Positions 1-10,116 of a stretch of DNA of 64,000 nucleotides are shown here, in pieces. Each line of letters starts with the position of its first letter. The stretch's first letter is position 1. The notes under the pieces are model-generated. The model saw only the letters and a program-made list of their open reading frames with translations. It did no database searches and was not told the origin of the DNA. Both the position numbers and the translations under genes were made by a program. The stretch is from Myoxocephalus aenaeus (taxonomy: Eukaryota > Chordata > Actinopteri > Perciformes > Cottidae), in the NCBI GenBank assembly GCA_038501785.1, contig JBAMJR010000002.1, positions 773,501 to 837,500 on the forward strand, read 5' to 3'.

Positions 1-94
1 TTTAAATATGATTCTCGATCTTACAGGAAGCCAGAACTCGGCAGAAGTGGAGGTTGCCGCCTGAATACTACATATCCATAACCCTATACACATG

Positions 95-365
95 TTCAAT
101 GTCACCCGACGTTACCCAGGTAGCCAAAATGACCTGGCCCGGACCCGGCACGGGTTCGGCACGCTGGAAGAAACACTGTCGGCCCGCGTCCGGTTGCCGA
201 TTCGGCTCCGACTCGGCATGGATGACGCCCCAGAATACACTGGCCTGATTCCGGCGGACGACACTGCCGTCACTGGGCCGTAATCGAAACTAACCGGGGC
301 CAGCATCGGCCAGCATCGGCCCGAAGCCGGCACACCAGAAGAAACACGTCGGCCCGGGTCGGGTT
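95..365. repeat. GC-rich, CpG-rich irregular repeat debris
   Basis: The stretch is dominated by irregular CGGCC/GGCCCG blocks, including a short tandem of CCAGCATCGG near 300-325, and contrasts with the AT-rich sequence on both sides. A related-looking block with many GGCC and GCCG motifs occurs at 2240-2395. I do not recognise the family. A decayed fish transposon is likely. The overlapping short ORFs in both directions have no recognisable protein motif. Confidence 0.35.
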
Positions 366-1024
366 GAATGAATTATTATGTATCCCACCGCTGCCATCAA
401 TGTAACCGAGGGTTTCTCTTGCGCCTATACGTGTACAATAATAATAAAATAACAACACGCTGCTCCGTTAGATTAGACGGCAACAACTTTATTCTTGACT
501 CGCTCCTACCTCCAACCAAACCTCCTCTTTCTCTTTACGTTTTCCCCTTCAGAATAAAAGCCCCCAGAAACATACATCAGAACACTGCTTCATAGAGAAC
601 TGTTTAAATACACCATACAATAGCTTACAATTATATAACAATACGATAAAATAAGACACGTCGACCAAAATGTTACAGTAAATATTTTTTTATTAACTAA
701 ATGCACACAGGGTTAAATTTAAAATAGAACTCTAACTGAACACAAAAAGACTACCGTCACTCCGGCATCATGGCTTCACGTCCAAAAATTAAAAAATCCG
801 GAGGTTGCAGCCTGATAGAAACAGAGACAAAAAACTGTTGAGAGATCTCACATAAATGGTAAATCTATCAATAGTATTGCAAACTGTTCTCACTCATTAT
901 GTATTGAATATCGTGTCTGTATATAATGTAATAATATCTGACATGTCCACGTCTGCTAGATCGTAAATATACATTTTGATTTCAGGAGATAAAACATTGC
1001 AATACAATTTCGCCACGTGTCCAT
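366..1024. other. AT-rich stretch, no gene seen
   Basis: The sequence is AT-rich with stops in all frames and no splice-bounded ORF that I could support. It runs from the GC-rich debris to the left terminal inverted repeat of the element at 1031. Confidence 0.5.
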
Positions 1025-1030
1025 TAACGT

Positions 1031-1728
1031 CACTAGACCCTTTCACGGACGCCGTTAGCTCCCGTTATCCATTTCCGGACGTAGCCGACGTGACGCAGTT
1101 TCCGGTCTTTTTGCCGGCATTTTCGTCAGCGGTCGCCAGAAAAGTTTAAGTAGTATTACTTTATACATATCAAAGAATCTACGTGTTAAATTTCATGAAT
1201 ATATATGGACGTTTACATGTCTAAATACTATAGGAAAGGGACTTTAATGAGAGAAAGCAGTAAGAACGCTCGGGCGACGCTCGGGCGACAATCTTTACTC
1301 TGAAAAGTATCTCCGAAATTACGGAGCTTTTATTGCATAGTTTGGAGTTGTTGAAACGTGATATCTTATTGTGAAGGACATAACTACGATCCTGGATGTG
1401 TTGACTGCATTTTGGTGGCCCTGAAACAAGTTAATATCCCCAAAAAAACAGCAGCGCCGAGTGTTAACTACGAGGATAGAAGTGCGTCCGCAATTGGCTG
1501 ATAATAGCTCACGGCTAATTTACCGGCGTTAGCGTCCTTTTACTGGCTCTAGTAAAGTCAAAACTAACTCTAAAAATTAAAACAATATTTTGCTCGAAAG
1601 GTAAGAAGTTAAAGCTTAACTTGACACCATTCAATCAGCTGAAAACGTGATAGGGTCATTTTTATCAATATTTTAAGTGGAATTTTATCGGAATTTTCGC
1701 TAGAACGCGTCCGTGAAAGGGTCTAGTG
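1031..1728. mobile_element. 698-bp nonautonomous DNA transposon with terminal inverted repeats
   Basis: The left end CACTAGACCCTTTCACGG (continuing to 1052) is the exact reverse complement of the right end at 1707-1728. The inverted match extends outward through TAACGT/ACGTTA, to 1025 and 1734, making 28 perfect bp. The target duplication is ambiguous. It could be ACGT on both sides (1027-1030 and 1729-1732) around CACTA-type ends, or TA (1025-1026 and 1733-1734) around ends starting ACGTCACTAG. No transposase ORF is present, so this is MITE-like. Perfect ends suggest fairly recent activity. The superfamily is not decided. Confidence 0.75.
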
Positions 1729-1734
1729 ACGTTA

Positions 1735-2770
1735 CATTAACGTTAAAGTTACTCCAACCCTGCTCGCCTTTGTAAACCAGCTGGCTCGGTTAAAACAGTT
1801 ATACGATGCAGTGCGAGGCTTTGTTACACATGTCTGTGCTCAAACATCGTGGCTTGATAAATACAAAAGTGTTCTTTCATTACAGACTAGTCAGCTAACA
1901 GCATTATTCGGGTCCTCGGGACACGTTTTCTAGCTAACGTGCTGAACTCCCCTGACAAGGTTAGCTAGCTTAAGCGCGGTTGGCATTGGATATACACGGG
2001 CCATGTGGAGGAATTGAGCTTCTCTCAAAAACGAGTAATGTACGTTATATAAATGTGTTAAATAGACATCTCCCACCATATTTGAACAATTTAATAATGC
2101 GGGTACTTACCAAGAGCGGTTGTCGGTGGAGAAAGAAAAGAAAGAAAGGTTGCCTGTTGCCTCTTCAACTATTATTTAAAAAACCTGTTTTAGTGCTGGT
2201 TGCCGATAAACCCGGTTGCCATGTCTCAGCCAGAATAGGCCCATGTCCGTAACAGCTACATCCGGGCCAGATATGGCAACAATGAATTGGGCCAAAGCTG
2301 GCTCACATTCGGCAGCATCGAGCCGGAACACAGCCGAGTCAGCCGACACTCAGCCGCAATACGGCCGAGTCCGCTGGCTACGATAGAGGGTGAAAACATT
2401 CCGGATGGGTTTTACCATTGAAGGGAGACTTTTCTTTCACAGGACAAGACTCACAACTCACATGTCCCAGGAACGACCTGACCAAAGTTCATAGCTCCAT
2501 TATTTATATTTTTAATCATTTTTTATTGACGATTCCCTAATTTTTTTACCCGATTTTTAGCCTTTTTTAAGGGTCCTCCATGATACCTGTTCATCGTTTT
2601 AAGAGAAGTTCTATAGGGTACGAGTGAACCATTTCAGAAGCTGTATGATCAGTTGGATCAGCACTGGTAAGCGACTCCCACCACCCACAAATTACGCTGT
2701 TTGGATGTGAGCATCCAAAAACTCATCTCCACTGGCGATGAGTGAGCGGCCGTTTGACACCACGGTCTTA
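1735..2770. other. No gene seen; second GC-rich repeat block
   Basis: The sequence is unique-looking apart from 2240-2395, which is rich in GGCC, CCGAG and AGCCG motifs and resembles the block at 95-365. The 90-codon ORF at 1980-2252 has no family signature and ends inside that repeat-like block. No supported exon. Confidence 0.4.
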
Positions 2771-3128
2771 CTCAATCAGACAAGGCCTCAGAGCTGCTTA
2801 TGATTGTTAGGAGAGAGAGAGATGGAGGCGTCAGGATATATGGACGACAAGTCAGAAAGACTCCTGGTGATGCCATGTGAGAGGAAGAGGAATGGACGGA
2901 CGGAGATAGGAAACAAGAAGGAAGAGAAGAAGAACGTGACAGATGATAGGAGGCAGAGAGGGAGACAGAGAATGAGGCGGGGAACGGGGATATTATACAT
3001 AATAATCGGATAAACGTGATAAATGACAGAGGAGGAAAAAGACACAGGAGATCTGAAACAGAGGGACGAGTGGAAAGAGGGAGAGGGATGATGCTGTCTG
3101 TACAGCTCAGTGCAGAAGGGTGGCGAGG
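2771..3128. repeat. Purine-rich (GA-biased) tract
   Basis: The plus strand is strongly purine-biased with GAGAGA, GGAAGAG and AGACAGAG runs, grading into the 10-bp minisatellite that follows. ORFs in this stretch on both strands follow the composition bias and are not credible genes. Confidence 0.6.
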
Positions 3129-3129
3129 G

Positions 3130-3510
3130 CCTGAGAGTCCCAGAGAGTCCCAGAGAGTCTCAGAGAGTCCCAGAGAGACCCAGAGAGTCCAAGAGAGACC
3201 CAGAGAGTCCCAGAGAGTTTCAGAGAGAGACCCAGAGTCCAAGAGAGTCTCAGAGAGAGAGACCCAGAGAGTCTCAGAGAGTCCCAGAGAGACCCAGAGA
3301 GTCCCAGAGAGTCTCAGAGAGAGACCCCAAAGAGTCTCAGAGAGTCTCAGAGAGAGACCCTGAGAGTCTCAGAGAGTCCCAGAGTCTCAGAGAGTCTTAG
3401 AGAGTCCCAGAGAGACCCAGAGAGTTTCAGAAAGTCTCAGAGAGTCCCAGGGAGTCTCAGAGAGTCCCAGTGAATCTCAGAGAGTCCCAGAGAGTCTCAG
3501 AGAGTCGGGA
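3130..3510. repeat. 10-bp minisatellite (CAGAGAGTCC / CAGAGAGTCT)
   Basis: About 38 tandem copies of a 10-bp unit CAGAGAGTCY alternate with shortened variants such as CAGAGAGACC. Frames stay open because the unit lacks stops, giving Arg/Glu/Ser-rich phantom proteins of 96 to 156 residues on both strands. The array is fully purine-skewed apart from the TCC/TCT positions. Confidence 0.9.
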
Positions 3511-3537
3511 CTAACACACTGCAGCACTCACTCCTTT

Positions 3538-3740
3538 TCAATTCAATTCAATTCAGTTTATTTTATATAGCCCAACATCACAAATACAAAGTTGCCTCGG
3601 AGGGCTTTACAATCTGTACATAACATCCTGTCCCAGAACCTCACATCGGATCAGGAAAAACTCCCCCAAACAAAGATAGTAAAAACCCTCCTGTCTTCCT
3701 CGTTGTGGCTCCGCTCAGCAACACAGTGCGTTTTGATTCC
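3538..3740 (-). mobile_element. LINE/SINE 3' tail with (TTGAA)n-type end
   Basis: Read on the minus strand, it ends in a GGGCTATATAAAATAAACTG-type sequence followed by GAATTGAATTGAATTG, the short simple-repeat tail typical of CR1/L2-clade non-LTR retroposons and their SINEs. Upstream sit GGGGGAGTTTTTCCTGATCC and a GATTGTAAAGCCCT block. The same order of blocks occurs on the plus strand at 13895-14058. Family name not assigned; 5' truncated. Confidence 0.65.
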
Positions 3741-3803
3741 TGCCGTTATCAGAAGCCTATAGTGATGGTGAAAACCCAGCCCTTCATCGACTTACCACAC
3801 TCG

Positions 3804-4064
3804 TTAGCAGTAGTGTGTAGCATGCCGTGAACTTACATTTACGTTGAGATCGGTCGACCAATGACAGTTCTCTCTACAGTCAGAGCTTGCGCAAGTAGGT
3901 GGAACGTGAGGGAGATACCATTTCCAAAACTTGTAAGGGGGTAATAACTATTTTCCCGAACGTAGAAAAATCCCGGACGTTTTTGGAATCATCCCTGCCG
4001 GACGCTTTTTTTAGGTCTCGAAAAGAGGACATGTCCGGGAAAAAGAGGACGTCTGGTCACCCTA
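3804..4064 (-). mobile_element. hAT-type MITE, one end missing
   Basis: This is collinear in reverse with the complete copy at 35119-35547. It shares the GATCGGTCGACCAATGACAG region, the TACCATTTCCAAAACTTG block (a single copy here) and the terminal repeat TCTGGTCACCCTA at 4052-4064. The opposite end, with the (TC)n tract and second terminal repeat, is absent; homology stops near 3804. It directly follows the retroposon tail. Confidence 0.8.
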
Positions 4065-5202
4065 CCTAACCCAGCTCTATGGTCTGTTTGACTCTAAATG
4101 ACCATACTTTACTAAATGAACATCATGCTGTATTGAAGAAGACTTGAAACTAGAGATTGAGACTCATGTTTACAATGTTTACTGAGGGAATAAATCAAGA
4201 GAAGTAGAGTCATTTATATAGACTTCATACAACCAGAGGAGTCACCCCCTGGTGGTCAGGAGCGAGAAGACATTTATCCATTATACTTCACTTTTCAGAC
4301 CTGGAGATTGCTGCCTAACCTTACCTTAAATTTGTTTTAAACAATTGAAGAATTGAAGAAGTTGCAGTTGTAAGAATAGATCAATCCTTTATACTGTATA
4401 TACACTGTAGAATTATTTTACATCCTCACTTTTGCAAGTTTGGGCTTTTTATTCTGCAGGCAGAAATGCTCCTTTGTCCATATCATGTGTCCCTTTTGTG
4501 AATTGTTTCTGCATATCAACACTGTTAGATGTTGTGCCGTCACATTGACAGACAGAACAGAGATAAAGGAGCTAAAAGAGAGAAATGTCAGTTGGCGGTG
4601 TGTTCCCTCTTTCACATTCAGTCTTCATGGTCAAAGTCATTCAAATCATAATCCCTTTGACAGTTTGCATTAATTCTTCAGCCAGAAGAAACCTCAGTAT
4701 TTAAATAGCTACTTCATGTAAAAAATAATAATGCACTGGAGGCCAGATCTCTCTTCAGTGACATTTCAAACCCTTTCAGGTCACAGGTCTGTAGTTTTCT
4801 TTAAAAAAAAACCTGTCTCTCTTACAGCTTTACAGCTTACACTTCACACACTGCCATCTTTTTTTCAGCCTATACACTTGAGTTGGCACTAATTTCTTTC
4901 TGGACCTCCTCTACAACCGACACTTCCAGCTTAATTTATCACTTACACTTCAACTGACATTCTAATTTCATTCAACACTGATACTTATATTGACACTTCA
5001 ACCTCATCCAGTGCCTCCACTTACAGTAAACTAAAACTTCTTCTTACTTAAGTCCTTCCGCCTTGACTGCCTCTGAATGTTCAGCAGCGAGCACACCTAC
5101 ATGTTCTTCCTGTTCTCTTTTCTAGTTATATTCTGTAGCCTTTGGAAACCTCAGCATTCAAGAGTAGTGATGAATGAATGAATGATGAATTTACCAGCCG
5201 GC
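4065..5202. other. No gene seen; single copy of the 42.8-kb repeat motif
   Basis: This is unique-looking sequence. At about 4219-4266 it holds one diverged copy of the 73-bp unit that is tandem at 42808-43148, including ACTTCATACAACCAGAGGAG and the CCCCCTGGTGGTCAGGAG core. No supported exon in the rest. Confidence 0.5.
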
Positions 5203-5572
5203 CTTTAAGGTGCAGTACACGACATTTAGAGCATTCATATAGCAGCGAACTATTATCTATGTCAAGATATAGTGGAGTAATATCTACTGAGCAGCGTCTC
5301 ACCTCTTTGTTGACATGGCCGGGGCGGCGTGCATGCGTTTAGTGCATGTTAGTGCATGTTAGTGCACGGTAGAGTGCCCATGGCAACTCTGCACGGCTCT
5401 CATACGGCGGTTACAGCTGGTAAACGTAGCGTCAACCTTCCAGTTCCTCCCACGGTAAACGCTGTCAGCACCGTTGCCGTTGTTTGTACCGTTAGCTGCG
5501 AGCCGGCTCCACATTGAGAGCCGTGGAGAGGAAACAGAAATGCTCCCAATCTTGTACAAAGAACCTTTAAAG
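5203..5572. mobile_element. 370-bp MITE-like element
   Basis: The ends are imperfect inverted repeats: CTTTAAGGTGC on the left and the complement of GAACCTTTAAAG on the right. Its right part (from about 5490, GAGAGCCGT...AAATGCTCCCAATC...CTTTAAAG) is matched closely at 11815-11898, so it is dispersed. It contains a small 10-bp tandem, AGTGCATGTT x3, at 5340-5369. No coding capacity. Superfamily not determined. Confidence 0.55.
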
Positions 5573-5883
5573 CTCTTTCTTTTCACTGCTGGTTGGCAGT
5601 GGATACTGAACCCTGCAGTTTCCTTACTCACTTAATAGCTGCCCCCGCTTTGAAGATTACAATGAAGTTGTCAGATTACAGAAGCCCCCGTGATGTGTGT
5701 GGGGGTTTAATGCTAATTTTAGCAGGCCTTGTCAAGTACTTACATTCAAAAAACCTGCAAAGAGGACAGACATGGCAGCTCTTTAAAACAAAGCAAGACC
5801 CGACCTCAGTTTAGTTTCGCAGGCAGCCATACGTGCTCTGAAGCAGCCTGGCTCACACTGACTTTCCTTATGAGGCTAATAAC

Positions 5884-6086
5884 TAGGGTGAGATACCATT
5901 TCCAAAACTTGTAAGGCGGTAATAACTATTTTCCCGGACGTACCATTTCCAAAACTTGTAAGGGGGTAATAACTATTTTCCCCGACGTAGCAAAATCCCG
6001 GACGTTTTTGGAATCCCTGCCGGACGCTTTTTTTAGGTCTCGAAAAGAGGACATGTCCGGGAAAAAGAGGACGTCTGGTCACCCTA
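5884..6086 (-). mobile_element. Internally deleted copy of the TAGGGTGACCAGA hAT-type MITE
   Basis: The right terminal repeat TCTGGTCACCCTA (6074-6086) is intact. On the left only TAGGGTGA remains before interior sequence resumes, so most of that half is deleted. Flanking direct repeats TAATAAC (5877-5883 and 6087-6093) look like a target-site duplication, one base short of the 8 bp expected for hAT. The internal TACCATTTCC... block is present twice (5894-5940 and 5941-6004), with a 17-base deletion in the first unit. Confidence 0.8.
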
Positions 6087-6280
6087 TAATAACCCTCTTC
6101 CTTATGCCCTCCATCACAGACTTTAGGGCTCTCCCCTCCCGTTTTATCATCTTGGCTGCTGCTGGTAATGATGCTGTGAATCTATGTATAGCCTCCTATG
6201 TATGCTTCCTAAGTATAGAGGGTGACGAGGAGACAGACAGATGGGAGAAAGAACAGAAAAAGAGACAGACGGAGACAGGG

Positions 6281-6692
6281 GGGGTGTTCGCAATCGCATA
6301 CGAACATCTTATTAAGTACGAGGTCAAATTAGTATGTAAAGGGTTCCCAATGCATAGTATTTAGATGTTATGTATGCTAGGAATACCCAGATGTATACTA
6401 GGTTAGCAAGAACAACTAGTATGAGACGTGAGCTCACTGGACGTGAAATGTTAGACCGTCTGATGGCAGACAGCGAGGTCGACGCTAAAATAATGAATTA
6501 AAGTGATTTGGAATGATGGCGCTCCTGTACGGTACATAATGTACGGTAGAAAGCAGTGATGCAGTCATATGATGCAGAGAGGACGTATTGTTCGAGTATA
6601 CTTCAGTGTGAACAGCCTGCCAGTACTTAACTGTTCATTTAGTGGCTATGCAGTACATACAGAATCAGTATGCAGTATGAGATTTGGACCCC
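6281..6692. mobile_element. Probable MITE with GCATAC-rich imperfect ends
   Basis: The left end GGGGTGTTCGCAATCGCATAC and the reverse complement of the right end (GGGGTCCAAATCTCATAC) are imperfect inverted repeats. The interior is rich in CATAC/GTATG motifs (ATGCAGTATG, GTACATACAG), a style I associate with a common fish MITE family. No clear target duplication and no ORF of note. Confidence 0.4.
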
Positions 6693-7201
6693 AGCCAGTG
6701 ATGAGGTAAATGAAGGAAGAACACTTCAATAGGGAGGCAGATGGAGAGAGAGAGGATGAGGGGAGGCTCAGGATGTGTGAAAGAAGAGAAACCTTGAGAG
6801 CTTAACTCTTCCTCTCCCAGCATCCCCAAGCTTTTATCAACCACATGCCACTTTAACAAAAATACTTTTTTTCTGCAATGACCACGAATTCTGCAACAAC
6901 ATCGACCGCATCTGCCTGTACCATTATGTGACATTATCTAACTGTGTGTTTTTCTCGGGCTGTGCCGTACCACAGTGTGTCCTTGTTCATGTTCAGAGCA
7001 GCAACACTGCAGTTGATGTGGCTATCGTGTTGCTAGTTTGAATTTACTCCAATGTTCACTCTCCTTTAAAGCACTTCTATACCACTCGTGAAGAAAGAAA
7101 GAAGCAAATTCTTCCTTTTCCAAATAAAAAAAGGTTTAATTCTACACAATAAAACGAGGGGTGATGATTCTCTGTGGTTTGGTCACTAGGAAACGGGTCA
7201 G
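6693..7201. other. No gene seen
   Basis: Unique-looking sequence between two transposon insertions. No supported exon, tandem repeat or structured RNA was recognised. Confidence 0.4.
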
Positions 7202-7540
7202 GGGCGACTGTGGCTCAGCAGTAGAGCCGGTAGAGCTCCTTCCATCTGTGTATGAAGGCATTTAGAAATCCTTTTTATTCGTCATAGTACATACATGAAA
7301 TGTGTCCTCTGCATTTAACCCATCCTTAATGTCTTAAGGAGCAGTGGGCAGCCCTGTGAGGCGCCCAGGGAGCAATTTTTAGGGTTCAGTGTCTTGCTCA
7401 GGGACACTTCGACGTGTGAGCTATGGGGGGACTGGGGATCGAGCCGGCTACCTTGTGGTTGCGGGACGACCACTCATCCCCCTGAGCTACAGCCGCCCCA
7501 TTTAGTGCTAAAGAGCTATAAAAAACCCTGATACGCACAG
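7202..7540 (+). mobile_element. Outer tRNA-derived SINE, interrupted by a second SINE
   Basis: The head GGGCGACTGTGGCTCAGCAG TAGAGC resembles a tRNA-derived A box. The 3' part resumes after the inserted element as TTTAGTGCTAAAGAGCTATAAAA, matching the AAAGCRCTATATAAA style of 3' end seen in the SINE at 61373-61640. The middle (B box) region has been lost. It is interrupted at 7266-7498. Confidence 0.6.
7266..7498 (-). mobile_element. tRNA-derived SINE inserted in another SINE
   Basis: On the minus strand it starts with GGGGCGGCTGTAGCTCAGGG (A box), followed by CCGGCTCGATCCCC (B box, matching GWTCRANNC). The SINE body then reads GAAGTGTCCCTGAGCAAGACACTGAACCC... and ends in an A-rich GAATAAAAAGGATTT tail. 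Direct repeats CATTTAG at 7259-7265 and 7499-7505 flank it and are the expected target-site duplication of LINE-mediated insertion. Length 233 bp. Confidence 0.8.
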
Positions 7541-8600
7541 TCCATTGTGTTTAAACTGAGATTATTTTTACTGCATCTATAAAATCTCTTGAATGCTACT
7601 TTATTTGGGTCTGGAGTCTATTAGTCGTCCCTGCAGTGCTTCTTTTATATGTTTTGCCTCCTTTGTACAATCCCTTTGTGGTGTGTTTCTCTGACTTTTA
7701 TTGCTGGGTCCTATTTGCATTTGCAGGACGATACAAACAGCTCCACATATTGCACCCTGGAACAGACTTTTTGGATTTCAGCTCAGCAGGCAGTGTGCAG
7801 CGTACTCTCTGACTCTAGCCTCCTTTTGCGTTTTGCGGTCTCTTGTCCCCTTCACTCTTTCATGGCTCTGAATTTAATTCGGCGGCGGCGGCGGCGACGG
7901 CCCCTCGGGAGCCCGGCCGCTCACTCTGTGTGTGTCTGAACTCAAGCGTGAAACTACAAAAAAAGAAAAAGAAAAAAGGTAGCAGTCCCAAAAATGGACT
8001 TCTCTTGTCTGCGCGTGCGGAAGCTGCAGCTTTGTGCGCTGTGACCTCGCTGTTTCCATCTCAGCGTGCTGATTGAGGGAGAAAGTATGATCTTCTGACA
8101 ACAGCTGCTATTTGTCCACGCACACAATAGTCTTTAAAGACACATAACGTGGTCGGCCTTGTAATGCCATGAGGGAACTCTGCTCACTGTCTCCGAGGAG
8201 ACGCTCTCCTCATTAACTCCCAAAAAGAAAGCAGCGTGAGAGACGGAGCAAGACAACCTTCCTTTGGTAAATAATGGATATTTTCTGAAATATACATGAA
8301 AGCTTCCACTCTGCATTTGAATTATGTAATCCAGGGCTCTGAGAACGTCTCCCAGTCTCAGTCAGAGTTGGGGTTGCGTAACACTCAAGATGGAAGTCAA
8401 GGACCTCGGGGCATCGTCATTATTTCTACTTAAAACAATCGGCATTCCCCTTGCTCGAAACCGTGGCAGCTGTTACCACATTATATAAAAACAACTATTC
8501 TCTCTGTTGTTCTTTCCCTTGTTTTCTCCACACCCCCGCATGCACACAGACTGCTGAGCGGGAAAAGGAGACAGACGCCGCAGATTGCCTTGAGTTTAGC
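7541..8600. other. No gene seen; (CGG)n-like and A-rich short tracts
   Basis: It contains a short GGCGGCGGCGGCGGCGACGG tract at about 7880-7900 and an A-rich run near 7960. Several short ORFs overlap it in different frames without recognisable motifs. No supported exon. Confidence 0.4.
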
Positions 8601-8601
8601 T

Positions 8602-8760
8602 CAGAGTGGGCAAACGTTTTGGCTCAGGGGCAACGATGAGTTTTAAAATGTGAAAGACGGGCCGGACCAGTATCGGACGGACCAAGACGAAGACAGGCCC
8701 AAGACGGGACCAAGACAAGGCGGGCCTCGGCACATTTGCGCAAGACAGATACATGTTTAA
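8602..8760 (+). mobile_element. hAT-type transposon end fragment
   Basis: CAGAGTGGGCAAACGTTTTG followed by GGCTCAGGGGC...TTTTAAAATGTGA has the form of the CAGNGGTGGGCAAAC ends of hAT (Charlie-like) elements. It is followed by a short repetitive GGACCAAGAC/GACAGGCCC stretch. No matching opposite end was found nearby, so the fragment is probably truncated. Confidence 0.5.
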
Positions 8761-9728
8761 TTGTCTGTTTCTGGGTAATTTCGCCGCTGGTGCTGAACGT
8801 CTTCCAGCATCCTGAATCTACAGAATACTAGATTACTTAGGCTTGCCTTTCCATCCAGCTATGATATATATGCAGTGTTGGTTTTGTTTGTTTACCTTTG
8901 AGGTCTGATTTCAAGTTCCCCAGAAATGCTGCGGATAATAGAGCTCACTCACACGTAATGATTAGAATCACGACTCTTTGCCACTCAGTCAACCGTTCAA
9001 ATGAACCTTTTCAAATGAACCTTTTTGTCCTCCTGAGTGAATCAAAGGTTTTAAACGCTTCAGCAAAAGCGGCAGCAGCTCACAATTCCGAAGGTGGGCT
9101 CCCCGAGACGTTGCTGTGACAAAGATTGGCCCCTCTGAGGGTAAGTGAGGATGACCGTTCTCACAGATAAAACGGTGGAATGGTCTCAGCGCCGGGGTAG
9201 TTTAAATCACGCCGAATTATCCTCCGCCCGGGTTCAGCCGACGGGACAAATGAATTGGAAAGCGTCTTTAAAAAAAAATATATCACCTAATTTTCTCCCT
9301 CGCCACCTTAACATGACAGCGTTATCTTCCATCAGCGAGGATGCCCGCAGATTTATCGGCTCGTTCCGAGGGAAAGGACGATGCAAACAACCGCGGTTGG
9401 TCTGTGCTGCGCCAAAGGTGACACGCCAGGATGGAGATAATGCTTTAGTTACACCCGTCTCCATTTCATGCACATACATCGGAAACCACAGCAGATGGGT
9501 CCACCATTTCACAGAGAAGTCCGCCTGAGAGCGGAGAGAGACGGCCGAGAACGTGTCTGTAGTGACATGTCTGACAGGTAGACTATCTTGTTATTATTAT
9601 CGGAGGCAAACTCTTGGCTTTAAGTAAGAACTGGTGAGAGATCCCTCCTCGTATGTTAGCGTGTGTACCCTCTAACCAAAACATGAGCTTGGTCAGTGGC
9701 ACTAAGCTACAAACTATGACGCTCCACA
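8761..9728. other. No gene seen
   Basis: Unique-looking sequence. The 127-codon plus-strand ORF at 9145-9528 and the overlapping 92-codon minus ORF are antiparallel shadows. Neither has a recognisable domain or plausible splice-bounded structure. Confidence 0.4.
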
Positions 9729-9736
9729 CCCTAAAC

Positions 9737-10108
9737 CAGTGGTTCTCAAACTTTTTTTGTCACGCCCCACTTTGGAGGAAGAAAAATGTTCATGCCCCAA
9801 CAAAAAGCCGATCTCTGTAAGATAGTCATTTTTTGCTGTTTTTGCTTTGGAAAAACGCTACGAATCGGTGATCACCGATTGTTAACGCCGTAACAGTAAA
9901 CATTTCCACGAAATTACAGGCATTTTATATCCGTGTACTTTGTACTTTTGTACTATGTAAAGTTGATGTAGCTCATGGGGAAGGAACAGCCCACTGCTCC
10001 TTGATTACTAAGGATGGGTAAAAGTAATTAAAAAAAGTAATACAAAATATAATAGTAATACCTCCGTGCCCCACTAGAGGGTCACGCCCCACAGTTAAAG
10101 AACCACTG
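9737..10108. mobile_element. 372-bp hAT-type MITE with perfect 8-bp target duplication
   Basis: The left end CAGTGGTTCTCAAACT and right end AGTTAAAGAACCACTG are inverted repeats of the hAT/Charlie style. Subterminal GTCACGCCCC occurs at the left and GGGTCACGCCCC at the right. The 8-bp direct repeat CCCTAAAC flanks it exactly (9729-9736 and 10109-10116). No transposase; nonautonomous. Confidence 0.9.
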
Positions 10109-10116
10109 CCCTAAAC

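Noticed and set aside
2772..3400. Arg/Glu/Ser-rich plus ORFs and a Ser/Leu-rich 156-codon minus ORF
   Set aside because: Purine-biased DNA and the 10-bp minisatellite account for them.
9145..9528. 127-codon plus ORF with an antiparallel 92-codon ORF
   Set aside because: No recognisable domain, no flanking splice sites, both strands open; most likely chance.
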